A stretch of DNA of 64,000 bases from Parapristionchus giblindavisi (taxonomy: Eukaryota; Nematoda; Chromadorea; Rhabditida; Diplogasteridae), in the NCBI GenBank assembly GCA_943737045.1, contig CALSFV010000356.1:203501-267500 (forward strand), given 5' to 3'. The translations under genes and the position numbers were made by a program. Shown here piece after piece: positions 31,008 to 60,920 of the stretch (position 1 is the first letter of the stretch; each line of letters begins with the position of its first letter). Below the pieces are notes generated by a model that did no database searches, was not told the origin of the DNA, and was given only the letters and a program-made list of their open reading frames with translations.

Positions 31008-32097
31008 TGACATTCCTGTACATTGTACTTCGTTCATATACATTCCCTCTTCTCATTCTCATTGAATGTCTGGTCATTCAATTCAAACCCAAGAACTATT
31101 ATAATCCCAATCATCACGGGTCTATACGTAGTCAATTATTGACATATCATGTTTAATATATCATAGTTGATACATATTAGTTTGTTATTCTTAATTTCAT
31201 AATAGCATAAACTATATATTTTTAAATCAAAATGATTTATGAACAATTAGACAGTATGGATGCATGGAGGAGTATTATGTACAATCTTTACTCTGCACAA
31301 TTTGTCAAGTATGATTGTGAGGTGATAGACATCACAATTCGATTATAAGAGAGATCAAAAACACATATTTAATATATAGCGAAAATATATGCATTTGACC
31401 TGTTTTTTTTTCACAAAATTTTTTTTTTCAAAAGATGGTATGGTCATGCACTGAATAACTTTCACTTGGAACTTTTTTTCTTATTTAAAAAAAGTCATGG
31501 CACTTTAAAAAAAAAATTACTTACAGTTCCTTGATATCGAAAAAATCAGCAAAAGGCTTTGAACGAGGGGATGGGGCGAACCCGATTGTGTTTCATCACG
31601 GTATCAGACAAAATTCTGATTTTTGAGATTCGGCATTTTGGCTATTGATATTTTGCCTAGTTTTTTTTATTAAATTTTTTTGTTAGTTTTTAGCAGTGCC
31701 AAGCGCGTACAGGAGTAACCTCATCCAGTGAGATAGTTTATCATAATTATGAAGAATGATACGGTATTCATAGGACGAAGAAGTGGTGTTGCGTGTGCGG
31801 TGTAGTGATGGCTTACTGTAAGTAATTTTGTGAACCGTTCTTACTTTTACTAATTTGTACACTTAAATTAATTCATTTTACAATTCTATTTTTTCTATTA
31901 ATTCCCGCTGATTAAATGGTTTTTAATAATACCACTGTCGTGCATAACACATGCGTTAACATAATGCTGAACCTTGGAGGAAGTTAACGGCTATACCAGC
32001 CATGTAAATTACCAACTTTCTTTCATGATCATGTTGTTTCAGACATTCGATTGTCTATTGCGTGTGATCGCTTCAGGGAGTGTGATCACACGCAGTC
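31008..32097. other. Intergenic region upstream of the Pol I gene
   Basis: About 1.1 kb, AT-rich, with T-runs at 31390-31520 and no coding signal. A strong acceptor-like TTGTTTCAG ends at 32042 and a second, CGCTTCAG, at 32076. Either could be a trans-splice site for the following gene. Confidence 0.5.
32060..32093 (+). promoter_or_regulatory. Perfect stem-loop just before the Pol I start codon
   Basis: GCGTGTGATC (32060-32069) and GATCACACGC (32084-32093) are perfectly complementary across a 14 nt loop. The stem ends four bases before the ATG at 32098. If transcribed into the mature 5' leader it could hinder or time initiation. If splicing occurs at 32076 the left arm would be removed. Confidence 0.6.
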
Positions 32098-48928
<16,831 letters not shown>

Positions 48929-49793
48929 TAGACGCCTACGATAGTTTCTATTCTCCTAGTCTTATTCCCTTGTTAATAGTTATCATAATTGTTATCTTGT
49001 TTAATTGTTATTTTCATTAGCCTTTAATCCTCTTTTTGTTATTCTATTTTCATCATTGTTTCATTGTTGATTGATATTGATTGTTTCTACATTATGAATA
49101 CAGTACTCTTATCTTTCGTTGTTATCATGAGTTAATAGAACAGCTTATATCCAATGGTATTGTTGATTAATGAGTTGATGAGATAGTAAAAGTGTTGATA
49201 TTATTGTTCCTCTCTTGTCTCATCCACCCTCTTCTTCTTCTTGTTTTTGTTGTTCTCCTTATGTTTTCTATTATCGATAAACTTTTGTTGAACTTTTAAT
49301 GTCTTTGTAGCGTGTACTTTCAACACATGAAACATGTTCAATAGTGGAACATTCCAAAGATACAAAAATACTAATTGAAATGTTATCGTTAAAATTGTGA
49401 AAGATTGAATATTATTGACCCTCCCTTCTTTATGATTCGAATTCCCTTTTGATTCCTATGATGTATATGATACAGTATGGATCACAAGCACAATTTATTA
49501 TTCAGTGCATGGAATGAATTGTCCATTTATGGATCTTATGAACAATATATGTCATGAATACAATAATATATGAGATCAGAAAAAGGGATGAGGGGGGACA
49601 ATCTCTAGAGTTTAGAGAGAAGGTAGAAATTGATGGAGGATGATTGGAACGATTAAAGCTTTGTAGTGTTAGACAACGTATATGATGATGAGATTCATTA
49701 GAAGAGAAGGGAAGATCCGACTCTTGTCATTGACTCATTCTATGTGAAGAACGAGATGAAATGCACTCTGATCTACCCGATACGACACGACGA

Positions 49794-50069
49794 TTACTGT
49801 ACAAATGGAGTACGGTACGAATGAGGTACGGTACGAATTGGAGTACTGTACATTTGAGCAGTCATGAGAATCTGAAAGAAAAAACCAATAAGCAATGTAT
49901 ACAAGATAAAGAAAGATAATGGATTACTGTAGGAATAGAATACAGTAAGATAATAATGGAATGAAACATACCAATAAGATTCATCGTTAGACTTCTGAAG
50001 ACGTACAAATCGTGGTCGTTGTGATACAAATTCGAGAGTATCGCGTGAAGGATGAACTATACTGATCAT
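49794..50069 (-). CDS. Doubtful small ORF with a membrane segment
   Basis: A 91-codon frame beginning MISIVHPSRDTLEFVSQRP. The first ~33 residues look like ordinary protein. A donor at 49969-49970 (TTG/GTATG) and an acceptor CCTACAG at about 49925 would also join in frame. The middle is hydrophobic (PLSFFILYTLLIGFFFQIL) and the end, RTVPHSYRTP, is encoded by TACCGTAC-type repeat motifs. No homologue is recognised. It could be a small membrane protein or the relic of a larger gene. Confidence 0.25.
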   Translation of the reverse strand: MISIVHPSRDTLEFVSQRPRFVRLQKSNDESYWYVSFHYYLTVFYSYSNPLSFFILYTLLIGFFFQILMTAQMYSTPIRTVPHSYRTPFVQ

Positions 50070-50204
50070 TATGAATAGCCATTCAAAGAGAAAGTTCTAT
50101 TGATATTCTTCTTATATACTCTCACTATAACTCCTCCCCCATTTCTATCTCTCTACACTCTATCTCTATACCATCTTCCCACGCGGAATAGGGACGTCCC
50201 CCCT

Positions 50205-50345
50205 CTACCTCTCCCTCTTCCTCTCCCTCTCCCTCTCCCTCTTCCTCTCCCTCTCCCTCTTCCTCTCCCTCTCCCTCTCCCTCTCCCTCTCCCTCTTCCT
50301 CTCCCTCTTCCTCTCCCTCTTCCTCTCCCTTTACCTCTCTCTCTC
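50205..50345. repeat. (CTCCCT)n hexanucleotide repeat
   Basis: More than twenty CTCCCT/CTTCCT units. Both strands stay open (Pro-Leu or Arg-Gly dipeptides), which is an artefact of the repeat. Confidence 0.95.
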
Positions 50346-50765
50346 ATAATCTACATCTAATTAATTAGTTTGTTAGGTGTTTGTCATGATCTAATTGAGA
50401 GTGCATTCAAAGTCCGAATCATAGTATATTTCTTTAGTGATTGGATCTATTAATAACATGGATCTCTGTTCTTGGTCACAGTAATTGGTTACGGTACAAA
50501 TGGTCATTCTAATTGAGAAATGGAAGCATGACCATCATCATGATCTATATCATCTAGATGTATGAGTAGGCTTTTAGACGAATCATTCAATGAAGAATGT
50601 TAACTTCCTTATAGAATATGATCAATCTTAAGTATTCGTCAAATGTTATCTGAATCAATCTACATACAGATTAAAGAATCATCCAATTCATTTGACCATT
50701 TCAATTGGAAATTGTTCAAATACAAAATCATTTCCTTGTTCTTGAAAGTTCCAATCATTGATAGA

Positions 50766-50917
50766 ACACACAGAAAAATAAGTGTTATCCACAGCACATA
50801 AGACCTGTGAAGTGTTATATTTAACACTTTTTGGGTGTTAAAAGTAACAAAAAAAGTGTTAAATATAACACTTCACAGGTCTTATGTGCTGTGGATAACA
50901 CCTCATTTCTCTGTGTG
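50766..50917. repeat. Long hairpin (foldback) element
   Basis: Arms of about 50 bp, GTGTTATCCACAGCACATAA on and their perfect complement ending at 50911, extended by imperfectly matching ACACACAGAAAAAT / TTTCTCTGTGTG ends. The spacer is only about 20 bp. Typical of a non-autonomous inverted-repeat transposon. Confidence 0.85.
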
Positions 50918-52074
50918 AATTCTCGAAAGAAGTAGTGAATGGTAACTGTTGACCATTCCTTCTATCAATCAATTTCATTCTTCCTCTTCCTCTTCTATCA
51001 AGTCTAGACGTCGAAATGATTCATAATATAATAAAAATCATCAAAATGTGGCTTCTAACTTCTATAAATACAATGAGAGCATAGTACACTTTAATAGAGT
51101 ATTCATTCATTCTTTCTATTCTCGATTACTGCATTTCATGTTTTGTATCTTCCAGCAAGTTTTAGATACATTCTCAAACATAAAAACTCAATATATCTCA
51201 CATTCGAGTTTCTATTCAACGATCATCCCAATGAAGGAAGTACATAATAGTTGTACACAACAGTGAATCTCGATCATACTTATAAGTTCATTTACTAAAG
51301 TCTATTATGATCTATTTCTATTTTATTTTGTGGTATGCGTTTCTAATCCCCCTTATATCTCATTTATTCAAAATATTTTAAGCCCAATAACTTAAAAATA
51401 TCATTATTACCAAACTCCTTTTTTGAACTTTTTTTTCAGACATTTCAAACCCTTTTTCTGTTCTACTTTTCGTGTATTATTCTAGAAAAGAGAGAATCGG
51501 TGAATAATAAGATTGATTGTGTAAATTGTGAAAGTATAGTGTACAATTGAGTATTCTTCCAAGTAATGATAGAGACTACTATAATCAACTTGTTCCTTTC
51601 TTCTAAAAAAAGTTAAAAGGTAAAGTTATCCCGTAATTCAAGGCACACGAAGTCCTGTGAGAGTTAATTGCTACATAGGCCAATACAATGCTAATTCAAT
51701 CCGGATGGCCTAATATCTCCTTTCCTTTCTTCTAATATTATCTATTCCATGATGTCAAAGATACATATAATTAGATTGAAATGAATATGTACTCTTGATT
51801 GTGTGTATGATAGTGTGACGATTAGTATTCATATGAAGAACTAATAATAGTAAGTGATCATTCATTGAGAAGGAGAAGAAGATAAGACAACTTTGATGAA
51901 AATAGACAAGTTAAAGAAATAAGGATAGAAGTGAGACACAAAAGATTGGAATGTACATACTCTGAATTAATAGAAGGAATGAAGAATGCTTATTGTTTCA
52001 CTCAAAGTTATGTCAAGAATTCGTATAGAGGAATAAATATGAAACCTAATAGATATTGATTATTATTCAATCAT

Positions 52075-53983
52075 TCAAATATCTCTCGTATGTCCATCTG
52101 TTCTCGCATCAAAATATCCCTCTTGCATGTTCTCATTCACAAAATGAAGGAGTGTTTGCCATGCCCTGTAATCAATCAATCGATAAATACAGTACTACAG
52201 ACAATCGTTGGAAGACCTGAGATCATCTCGACCGATACTTCCAGAATCTTCTAGTACTTCTAACATGGCAAGAGTAAACTCGTCCCAGTACACTAACTGA
52301 AATGATTGATTGAAGTAATGATTCATTTAATTCATTCAATTGTATGAAGAAGGAAGAATAGTTCAATGTACAAGTTCATAAGATTTTATCAGATCAAACT
52401 GTATCTCATCAGTCTCAGTATGTCACACTCTTTCTTCCTTGTCTATAGTTATAATGATCATTCATTAATCTTCATTAAAACTTGTTTATCTCTTCACTCA
52501 AACGTATTTCTAGAGATTGGAACTGTTGAACTCATTGAGAACACTTACACTTAGTTTCTCTCCCTCTCCCTTTCCCTCCCTCTCCCTCTCCCTTTCCCTC
52601 CCTCTCCCTCTCCCTTTCCCTCCCTCTCCCTCTCCCTTTCCCTCCCTCTCCCTCTCCCTTTCCCTCCCTCTCCCTCTCCCTTTCCCTCCCTCTCCCTCTC
52701 CCTTTCCCTCCCTCTCCCTCTCCCTTTCCCTCCCTCTCCCTCTCCCTTTCCCTCCCTCTCCCTCTCCCTTTCCCTCCCTCTCCCTCTCCCTTTCCCTCCC
52801 TCTCCCTCTCCCTTTCTCCCCTCCTACTCCTTTATTGACTCTCATTCATCACGTGTTGTTAAAATGATAATAACTATAAATAGAGTGTCAATGATTCCTT
52901 AATTAGATTACGGAAGTTCCCTCTCAACACCTCTTTCATTTCCGATCACCACAGGAAAAGAGCAGTTCAAGTTAAACTTTAACTTCATTTTTGTATTATT
53001 TATAAGCGTCGTTCTTTTGATTGAGTACATTGGCACGTGATTCATTCAATAGAACTGTCTATTGAAAATGAAAAGAGATAGAAAACAGAGAGTAATGTGA
53101 TATTACAACTGGATACAGAGATATTTGATGTATCACACATCTTTATCATGAGGGAATGGTGGTGAAACTAGATCTTTCCATTTTTAATCTATTACGTGAT
53201 AAAAGAAAAATGCGTAGACGAAAGAAGAAATACCTTAAAAGTCTCGGATGCATAAGAAGCATGTTGCTTTCCCATTTGATAACAAACACGTTTCAATTCT
53301 GTTGAATTATTTAAGATTTCATCCTGTAAATAATTTATTTCAGTGTAATATTTACAATTGTTATTCATCGAAGAATTTATTTATAGAATTCAACAACTCA
53401 CACCTGGATGCGATGTAAATCAAGTTGAATCAAAATTTCAGCAAAAAATATCTTTTTTTTTTCAAAATCTCAAAAAATTATTTGAATTTTGTTTAAATTT
53501 GAAAGTTGAAATTGGAGGGCACAAACGAATTCAAGCCTCAAGAAAAATTTTCAAACACGCCATTTTCAAATTACAATCACTCCAAAAATTTCAGAAACTA
53601 CTTTTTCATGCATTGATACCGTAATAAGTGAATTGAAGAATCCCTCGATTCTTTCTGATAAAAGACGAAGAACAAAGTCCATTTCATCCTCTGATGACGT
53701 ATACTACAATGATCTATCATTCATTCATTAGATCTATTATACCATAGATCACCTTGTTTCTATTCCTGAGTATTCCTTTGATTCCTTCATCACGACCACA
53801 AACATTTCGTATCACCTTTAATCGTCACAATATTATGGAGTAACTAGAGAGATCTTTCTAGAATCGAAAGAATACCTTATGAAAATAATCAGAATGATCA
53901 ACGATATACTCATTCCATACTGTTTTTATTCGTTGAGGTTGAATACGAGGTCGACCTCTTAATCGATCGAGAAATGCACCCAT
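52075..53983 (-). CDS. Globin
   Basis: Haem protein of the nematode globin family. Six exons (53876-53983, 53753-53815, 53620-53703, 53234-53323, 52217-52296, 52075-52165) give 171 residues, one globin domain. Helix A/B: IKTVWNEYIVDHSDYFHKVI with the invariant Trp. CD region: DEGIKGILRN. F helix: LKRVCYQMGKQHASY, where the His in GKQH is the proximal F8 haem ligand. H helix: AWQTLLHFVNENMQEGYF. I cannot place the distal E7 residue with certainty. The start MGAFLDRLRG is the first ATG after a stop upstream; its Gly-2 could be modified, but that is speculation. Intron 4 is 937 nt and holds a 22 bp minisatellite. Not part of the deubiquitinase gene that lies next to it on the same strand. Confidence 0.85.
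52556..52820. repeat. 22 bp minisatellite in globin intron
   Basis: About eleven nearly perfect copies of CTCCCTCTCCCTCTCCCTTTCC (rotations equivalent). The complementary (transcribed sense) strand is GGGAGGGAGAGGGAGAGGG-like and could form G-quadruplexes in DNA or pre-mRNA. Confidence 0.95.
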
Positions 53984-54405
53984 CAATGATCTACTTATCA
54001 AGAAATTATTGATTGAGAATAATCAATGTAGAATATAGAGGAAGAAGAAGATGGTTAGGAAGGAAGGAATGGGAAGATGAAGAGAAGTTGAAGAAGAAGA
54101 GGAAGAAGATGGATTGAAATTGGAATAGACAAAAGGAAGAGAAAGAAGAATAAGATGAAGAAAGAACTACCTCAATATATTCTCTATTCATATTCACTAA
54201 GTACAACTAATTCAAGTACAATTCATTTATTAAATTATAAGTTTACAACCAAGAAACTTTGCAAGTTACTAACAATACTTGTGGGTCACTGAATTGGAGA
54301 TCTTTGAACATTAATACATGTAAAAGAGGTTAAACACATCATATGTACAAATAAAACGATCGTGAACAACTATTAGTTAACATAATACAATTATCTAATT
54401 ACAAA
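53984..54405. other. Spacer between globin and deubiquitinase genes
   Basis: About 420 bp, with a purine-rich (GAAGAA-like) tract at 54035-54150. It lies upstream of the globin and downstream of the USP stop. No gene seen. Confidence 0.55.
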
Positions 54406-55113
54406 TTACTTAAGTAACGATTGAATAACATAATCATTGATATAATCACACATATCTTTCATATTTGATGGATTCTTGAAGATATTCAATAATGGTTCAA
54501 TCATTGAATTCTACAAATTATATTATTAATCAATAAATAAATAGAAAAAAAAGACCTGACCCAATCATTCTTATTAGAGATAAAATTCTCTGCTTCTGAT
54601 CTCCAATTCTTCACATTAATCAATTCACAATTAACCATTCTATCTGTTGGGAATATCTGCATATTCTCTCTCTAAATAATCAATCAATAAATCGATCAAT
54701 AAATAGACACCGTATCATAACTACCGTACCATCTCAAGAAAATCTCTGGACATTCTAACTGCACATCTTTTTCCACGATCATTCGAGTTTGAATATGTAA
54801 AAGAGATCTTTTGAGATAAACGAATAATACAACGAAGTACATCCTTCACCTAAATAATCGTTATTACTTCATATAAAATAAATATTTATCTAAGAAAGAA
54901 TAAAAACAAACCACTGGTCGTGTAATATCATCATCATTATATCCTCTTATGAAGGCAACAAAATGACTCATCAAATTCACTTTTTGTTTCTATAAATTAA
55001 TTGTTCATTCTAATCAATAATCAATATCTTTACCTCCAGAAGGTTAGATCTATGTGAAAGAGTGCTCTTCTTACTATGCAAGATATGGAAGAAACAACGA
55101 TAACAGATCTAAA

Positions 55114-55148
<35 letters not shown>

Positions 55149-58100
55149 AAAAGTAGAATTGATACCAAGAATGAGTAGGTAACTATAGCAGCCAATTCAA
55201 TTCGAGATATACAACAAGGATCAATTCCATTTCGAGTTGATCGAATATTCTGTAAACAGAGAAAGATATCTTAATTAAAAATAATAAAAATATATTGCAT
55301 TTTTATGGATAAATGACAATAAAAAGGTAGACAGCTAAATAATTTAGAAATAAATTAACTTACAACAAAGAATGTTTTGTAGGCAAATGCGAGACGAAGA
55401 GCTTTCATACCAAATAAGTTTAATCTAAATATTTAAAAAAAATATGTTATTCAAGACTCTTGATGAAAGATTAAGCATTAAAGAGTTTTTAAAATATTTG
55501 AATAAATACCTTTCTTCAGCTTCTTCGAAGGATAAATCATCTTGTTTCAAATACATCAGAATATCACTGAAGTAATTACAATAGTACAACAATATCGTAT
55601 TGATCTGTATATCTTACCTTTCAGATCGACAACGTTGAAATATAAAACTTTCAAAGGACATCAAATTATAATTTATAAGAAGAATCATATCGTATCGATA
55701 GAAGAACATCTACAAGTACAAATAATGATATACCAGTTTTTTTCCATTTACCAATACGGTAATTCATACTAAATACAGTAAGCCCATACACTAATACAGT
55801 AACCAATGACTAAATAGAGTAAGTCCATACCTTCATGAGATCGTTAACATAATTATTAGCTTCTTTATAGCTTTCACTACAATCGTTCCTTCTATCTAAT
55901 ATATGAGAACACATTTGAGATACTTTCAAGAGTTTATGATGATACTAAAATAGAAAGTCATTAGAAGATAGATTAATATTGACATACTGTAAGTGAAGTG
56001 AGAACAAGACGAGCTAATGATTGGCCATTTAGTCCTTTATATCGACCACATAAATGTATTAGACTTCTAAGTAAACAAATATGATTAGTCAATAAATTGA
56101 TCATGATTGATTACCTTAGTGAATGTTCAGGAGTAGAGAATGAATCGTTAATGATAGAGAGACAACTTATAAGTGACTAAATGAGATTAGATTGATTAGA
56201 AACTATTGATATGAAACATACATGAATGATTATATCAAAAGAATCATCATCATTACAATCTCCTCCTTGTATTTTAGAGTAAAGATGAGATCTGAATCAA
56301 TTCAAATATCAATCAATAATATAACCAATAATACAGTACTCACTTCCTAAGTTCATCATCCAATAGCAGTGAGAGAGATATCGAATTCATTTTGACACAT
56401 TCATTTTCATTCCTAAATAACAAAAATACATTATCAGGTACATTTAATTTACAAAGTGGTTCTAAAATTAAATAGAAATAGAAAATGAAAATATATATAA
56501 AAAATACAATACAAATTTAAAAAAATATTATACAACGAATTATGAAAAATGAAATGAAATAGAAATAGAAACAAACCAATCCATAATCGACTTCATCAAT
56601 GTTTCAGAGTAGATCGTTGTCTGAATCAATATTATCGATTTATATTATTGCACTATTGTGAAAACAATCTCTGCAGTAATTCATTCAAGTATTGATTTAA
56701 ACAAATTGAACCTATGGATAAGCACAAAAAGAGTTTGATACCTCGTGTGCAGTTACACTCACAGTAGTGAAATCACATGAATCCATATCGATCGTCTTCC
56801 CGAGATATGACATCATCTACAGTATACAGTGAGGTATTGATTTTCATTGTTGATTAAAATCGATAGGAAAGATAGGTACCTTATGAAGCTCTTGACTAGA
56901 CATAACTTCATTGTCTATAAGGATCTCTTTAATTCCACTCAAATTAGGAATAGAATATTCGTCTGATAATAGTCGATTAATATTTAAAAACTATTATATT
57001 AATCATACCTCTCAGAATGATTTCATCATCTTCTGGATCAGAAAAGTCAACTAAGATGGAAGGAACATCAATATATTTAGTATGAGTATTGTGTATCTTA
57101 ACCATTTTATTCTCATCTTTCGAACGAATTATACTCTTCTGTGAACAGTACTGAAATATCCACACATTATTGATTGATTTCATCTATCTATTATCTTTCG
57201 AGAATATATCATTCCTATCTATAGTTTTTCCCTAATCAATAATATAACAAGTAGAATAGATATATACCATAGGAATCTCTTCAAATTCATCAATACCATT
57301 CTTCATCATACACAATTCATGATTACATATATCATCTCCATTCAACCATTTCTTATGTTGAGTTACTGTTACACTCAATGGGAATCTGCAATTATTATTC
57401 CATTCCAACATCACTTTACAAAAATCGATAAAATCTATTTGCATATTTTTTTAAAAATAAATTAATATATTGAATTAATGTCTGATGCTTACTTTCCCTC
57501 TCTAACAATTCTTTCCATTTCTTCATGCCTCTTATTAGGAATTATATATTCTCTATTCATTCCTAATATGGGAATAGCTCCATCATTGCAAGGATTCATT
57601 TCTTCTGTTTCTATTGAATCAATAATTTTAGGGAATATCTTAATCTGTAGATCATCTTTTATACTAGTTCTTCTCGTTTTATCCTTTTGTATTTTCTTTA
57701 TATCATTATAATCATTCAATTCTTTCTTCTTATCTATTCCTTCATTCATCATCCTCATTCTTTTACCATTATCTTCATTATCGTATTCATTTGATCTTTT
57801 CCTATCCTTCTTCTTCTTTTTCTTATCTCTCTTCCTCGCTTCTTCACTTGCCTTCAATGCCAATTCTCTCATACTCGCTACAAGGGCGGCTGAGGGTACA
57901 GTAACCATTTCCTTCGTAGATACCGTAATATCTTCCTTAGTTATGGGTACAGTAATCGTCTCTCCTTTAGGTGATACCGTAATCCTATCCATAGTTGATA
58001 CAATAGGTTCATCAGATACAGTATCCCTATCACTTTCTTCACTACTTCCAATACTACTTCCCATTCCTTCATCATCATTATAGTCACTTTCAATCATTTT

Positions 58101-60920
58101 CTTGTGCATCACATGATCTCGTTCATCTTGATCCATTTGAAGTGCATATGCAATCCTATACTCATCTCCACTAACACTTCTCTCTCTTTTGGGTACTTCC
58201 AACTGCCGTTTATATGTCTCTTCTTCTTCAATTCTTCGTTCCTTAAATATATACATATCTCATATTAAATGGAAAAGGACGAAAGAATGATAACCTCTAA
58301 ATCAGTGATGGCCTTATACAATTCCAATGTATTCTCAGGACATTTCGCACAATTTTCTCGTAGTTGATCAGCTGGAATATTTCATGTGAAACTAAGCTTT
58401 ATGCTTAAATAAAAACTATATTGAAGCAGAATAATATAAAACATACTAATAAACAAACCATAATAGAATATAATAGATTGAGCTGATCTCTTAACATAAA
58501 CTAATAGATATGCAGATGCATTATTATTGATATCTTTATCAATTAATCTTTCATCTCGACCAAATGAATTCATTTGTACTTCATTCCATTTTACTCTTCT
58601 AATCATCTTATCATCATGACAAATCCATTCATTCCCAGCTGTAATAAGCACTCATTACATTCCATACATCATTCCAGTCGATTCGACCACCCATATAATT
58701 CTTTGATAGACAAAAAAAGGAACGAACGAAATCAGTATATGCATGAAGGTTGGCAATCAAAAGTGATGTCATCACCGTAGGTGGAGGGGTTTGCCAAAGA
58801 TCCTCCACCTACGCTTACGCTTGTGAATGTTTATGGATATGGCCTCAGAAGGAGAAAAGAAAAATAAGTAAGAATAAATGTACCATGGGGAAGTAATCGT
58901 CGATACATATAATAATGTCCTCTTTGAGGATCTTCTCCATCATGAATAACTATTGATAAAAGACTGAAATGATTATGATGAGATAAGGAAAAGAATGATT
59001 ATACATACTCATATGGACATTTCTTCCATTCTGGACTCTCAAATGATTTTGAAGTTACATCTTAATTTAAATAATGAATTACAATCTTTTTTATGCTAAA
59101 TATCGTATACATTGCAATGCATTACAATTTAGAGTTAAGTTTAAAAATACCTTTATTTAGTTCAGCATCGAATCGATCAATATTGTCGTACAAAAATCGA
59201 TCGAGAAAACTAAAATACAACAAATAATGATGATATTCAGAGATATATACAAAACATACATTTCTTGAGGAAATTCGAAACGATTATGATTTTTCTCTCC
59301 CTTGTCAGTATATCTTTTAAGTGTAAATACAATACAATCAGCTAGATTATCCAATGTTCTTCGTTTATTACTCTAAAGTTGAGAGATCAATAAATAAAGA
59401 ATCAATCAATAATTGATTACCATTTCTTCATCGAGACATGTCTCCATTGCTTCATATAATGTACCATTGGGTGATATATGAAAGTTGAATCTAGTAGATA
59501 TAGGATCAGATTCAATTCGAACTCAAAAGATAACAATTAATTATTGATAAAAATTACGGTAAAACCTTCATCTCCCGGAATAGGTATATTAGAAATTATT
59601 CGTTGGGTCCCATAAAACATATCCACTGGTGAAATTCCTGTAACAAAACGTTTATAATGCGAGTAATACAATTGTCAAATTAAAATTATTGATTAAAATG
59701 TAAATGCACTATAAGTATAAAATTTAATACCTTTTGATAGTCGGGAAAAGACATCTCCAACAACATCGATTATCTTGGAGAAAAGCTCATCAAGATCCTT
59801 CAATCAATACAGTTAAAGAATACAGTACCCCTACAGTAGGCCAAATATAGTGCTACAGTAGTGCGTTATGAAACAAAATCACACATCTCCTATCTCATAA
59901 TTTCACATTGTAATAAATCAATATAGTAATCATACAAAACATAATCATATATACCTGTTGGTTTTCCAAAATGGTCTTATCCTTCATAACATGACTCGTA
60001 GCTTTGAGTAGATATTCCATAGCTGGGACAGGCTCAAGCATCTCACCGATTCTTCGTTTCTGATATCATTCATCATTTTGATCAATTAACTCAATATAAA
60101 TACCTACTTCTAATAGGATCAATGCCATTTGTAAATAGAATAAAAGTTCATTCTCCCATGTCTTCATCTTATCAGTTGATGATCCTTTATTATCAACAAC
60201 TAGATCTTCATATTTAACAATATTCTGATATATTCGTTCTCTGAATAGAGGAAGATGGTACAGAATCTGCACTATACATGATAGCCAACAGCTTATCCCA
60301 AAATGGTTATCAATACCACTCTATAATAAATGTTATGAATACAGATACCAATTTCATGAATAACTCACAACTGGGCCAATATATCGTACTGCATATTCAA
60401 TATCTTTCCTTTTTACTTTTCTTCGAGTGAATCTGAGATGGTATATTGTTCATCTTTATATATGGTTACGGTAAAGCTACTCTACTACAAGTATTCTCAG
60501 AATTGAATATTCGCGAAATAAATGATAATAGTAATAAAAGAACTCCACCAACCTCTTTTCGTGGATTTTATCATTTTTAGATGCAATCTGTAAAGAAAAA
60601 ATATGAATACGAATATGATTTAACGAAGAACTTACTTCAGTGTAAAACCCTTCATCGGCATTTCTATCTTCCATATAGTAGAAGAATAGAGCAATATTTC
60701 CTTCAACGGTCAATGTTCAATAATAAAGAAAAATAAGCAACGGATGGTAAAATATTTAAATATTTAATTTAAATGTGATTTGATTTTAGCTAACCCGCTA
60801 GAAAGAAACTGTGATAATACAGAAAGTATTACACAATATTTCAACTACGTGATTTATGTGTTGGAAAACTTACATTTAGAAATGCCAAATAAATTTCTCT
60901 TTTGGGAGGAGGTAGCCGCT
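54406..60920 (-). CDS. USP25/28-type ubiquitin-specific protease
   Basis: Cysteine protease removing ubiquitin from proteins. Many short minus-strand exons run to a stop at 54406. The Cys box, in exon 60108-60320, is GIDNHFGISCWLSCIVQ (Cys codon 60288-60290), followed by ILYHLPLFRERI, as in USP25/28 GNTCWFSAVIQSLF. Next come ENQQDLDELFSKII (QQD element), SPVDMFYGTQ, HNRFEFPQEIFLDRFLY, the His box LLSIVIHDGEDPQRGHYYMY (His codon 58915-58917), and WICHDDKMIRRVKWNEV...NNNASAYLLVYVK. A ~240-residue charged, Ser/Thr/Val-rich region (57488-58250) with KKKKKKDRKR follows, then a helical C-terminal part I cannot match. At the 5' end, IYLAFLN / GNIALFFYYMED looks like a UBA, but no AG acceptor joins the two pieces. 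The earliest secure start is ATG 60674. That the exons below 57400 belong to the same transcript is inferred from spacing and phase. Confidence 0.8.
58776..58813. repeat. Short hairpin in USP intron
   Basis: CGTAGGTGGAGG and CCTCCACCTACG are perfect 12 bp arms with a 14 nt loop. Possibly the remains of a small inverted-repeat element. Confidence 0.7.

Larger units (their letters stand above)
48929..52074. other. Intergenic region with repeats
   Basis: About 3.1 kb between the convergent Pol I stop and globin stop. It contains a (CTCCCT)n repeat at 50205-50345, a long hairpin element at 50766-50917, and one doubtful small minus-strand open frame (49794-50069). I see no other coding signal. 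Confidence 0.55.

Noticed and set aside
52510..52867. Long opposite-strand frames over the minisatellite
   Set aside because: A 22 bp unit without stops keeps several frames open; the protein would be a pure repeat, and it lies in a globin intron.
52075..53983. Globin exons as the 3' end of the deubiquitinase
   Set aside because: The USP frame ends at a stop at 54406 and the downstream exons form a complete globin domain with its own ATG.
55080..55150. CRISPR-like array from (ATCA)n repeats
   Set aside because: It is a plain tetranucleotide tract in an intron of a eukaryotic gene, with no spacers.
60288..60310. Degenerate active site in the deubiquitinase (no Asn after the Cys box)
   Set aside because: CWLSCIVQ matches the CWFSAVIQ pattern normal for USP25/28, so the enzyme is probably active.
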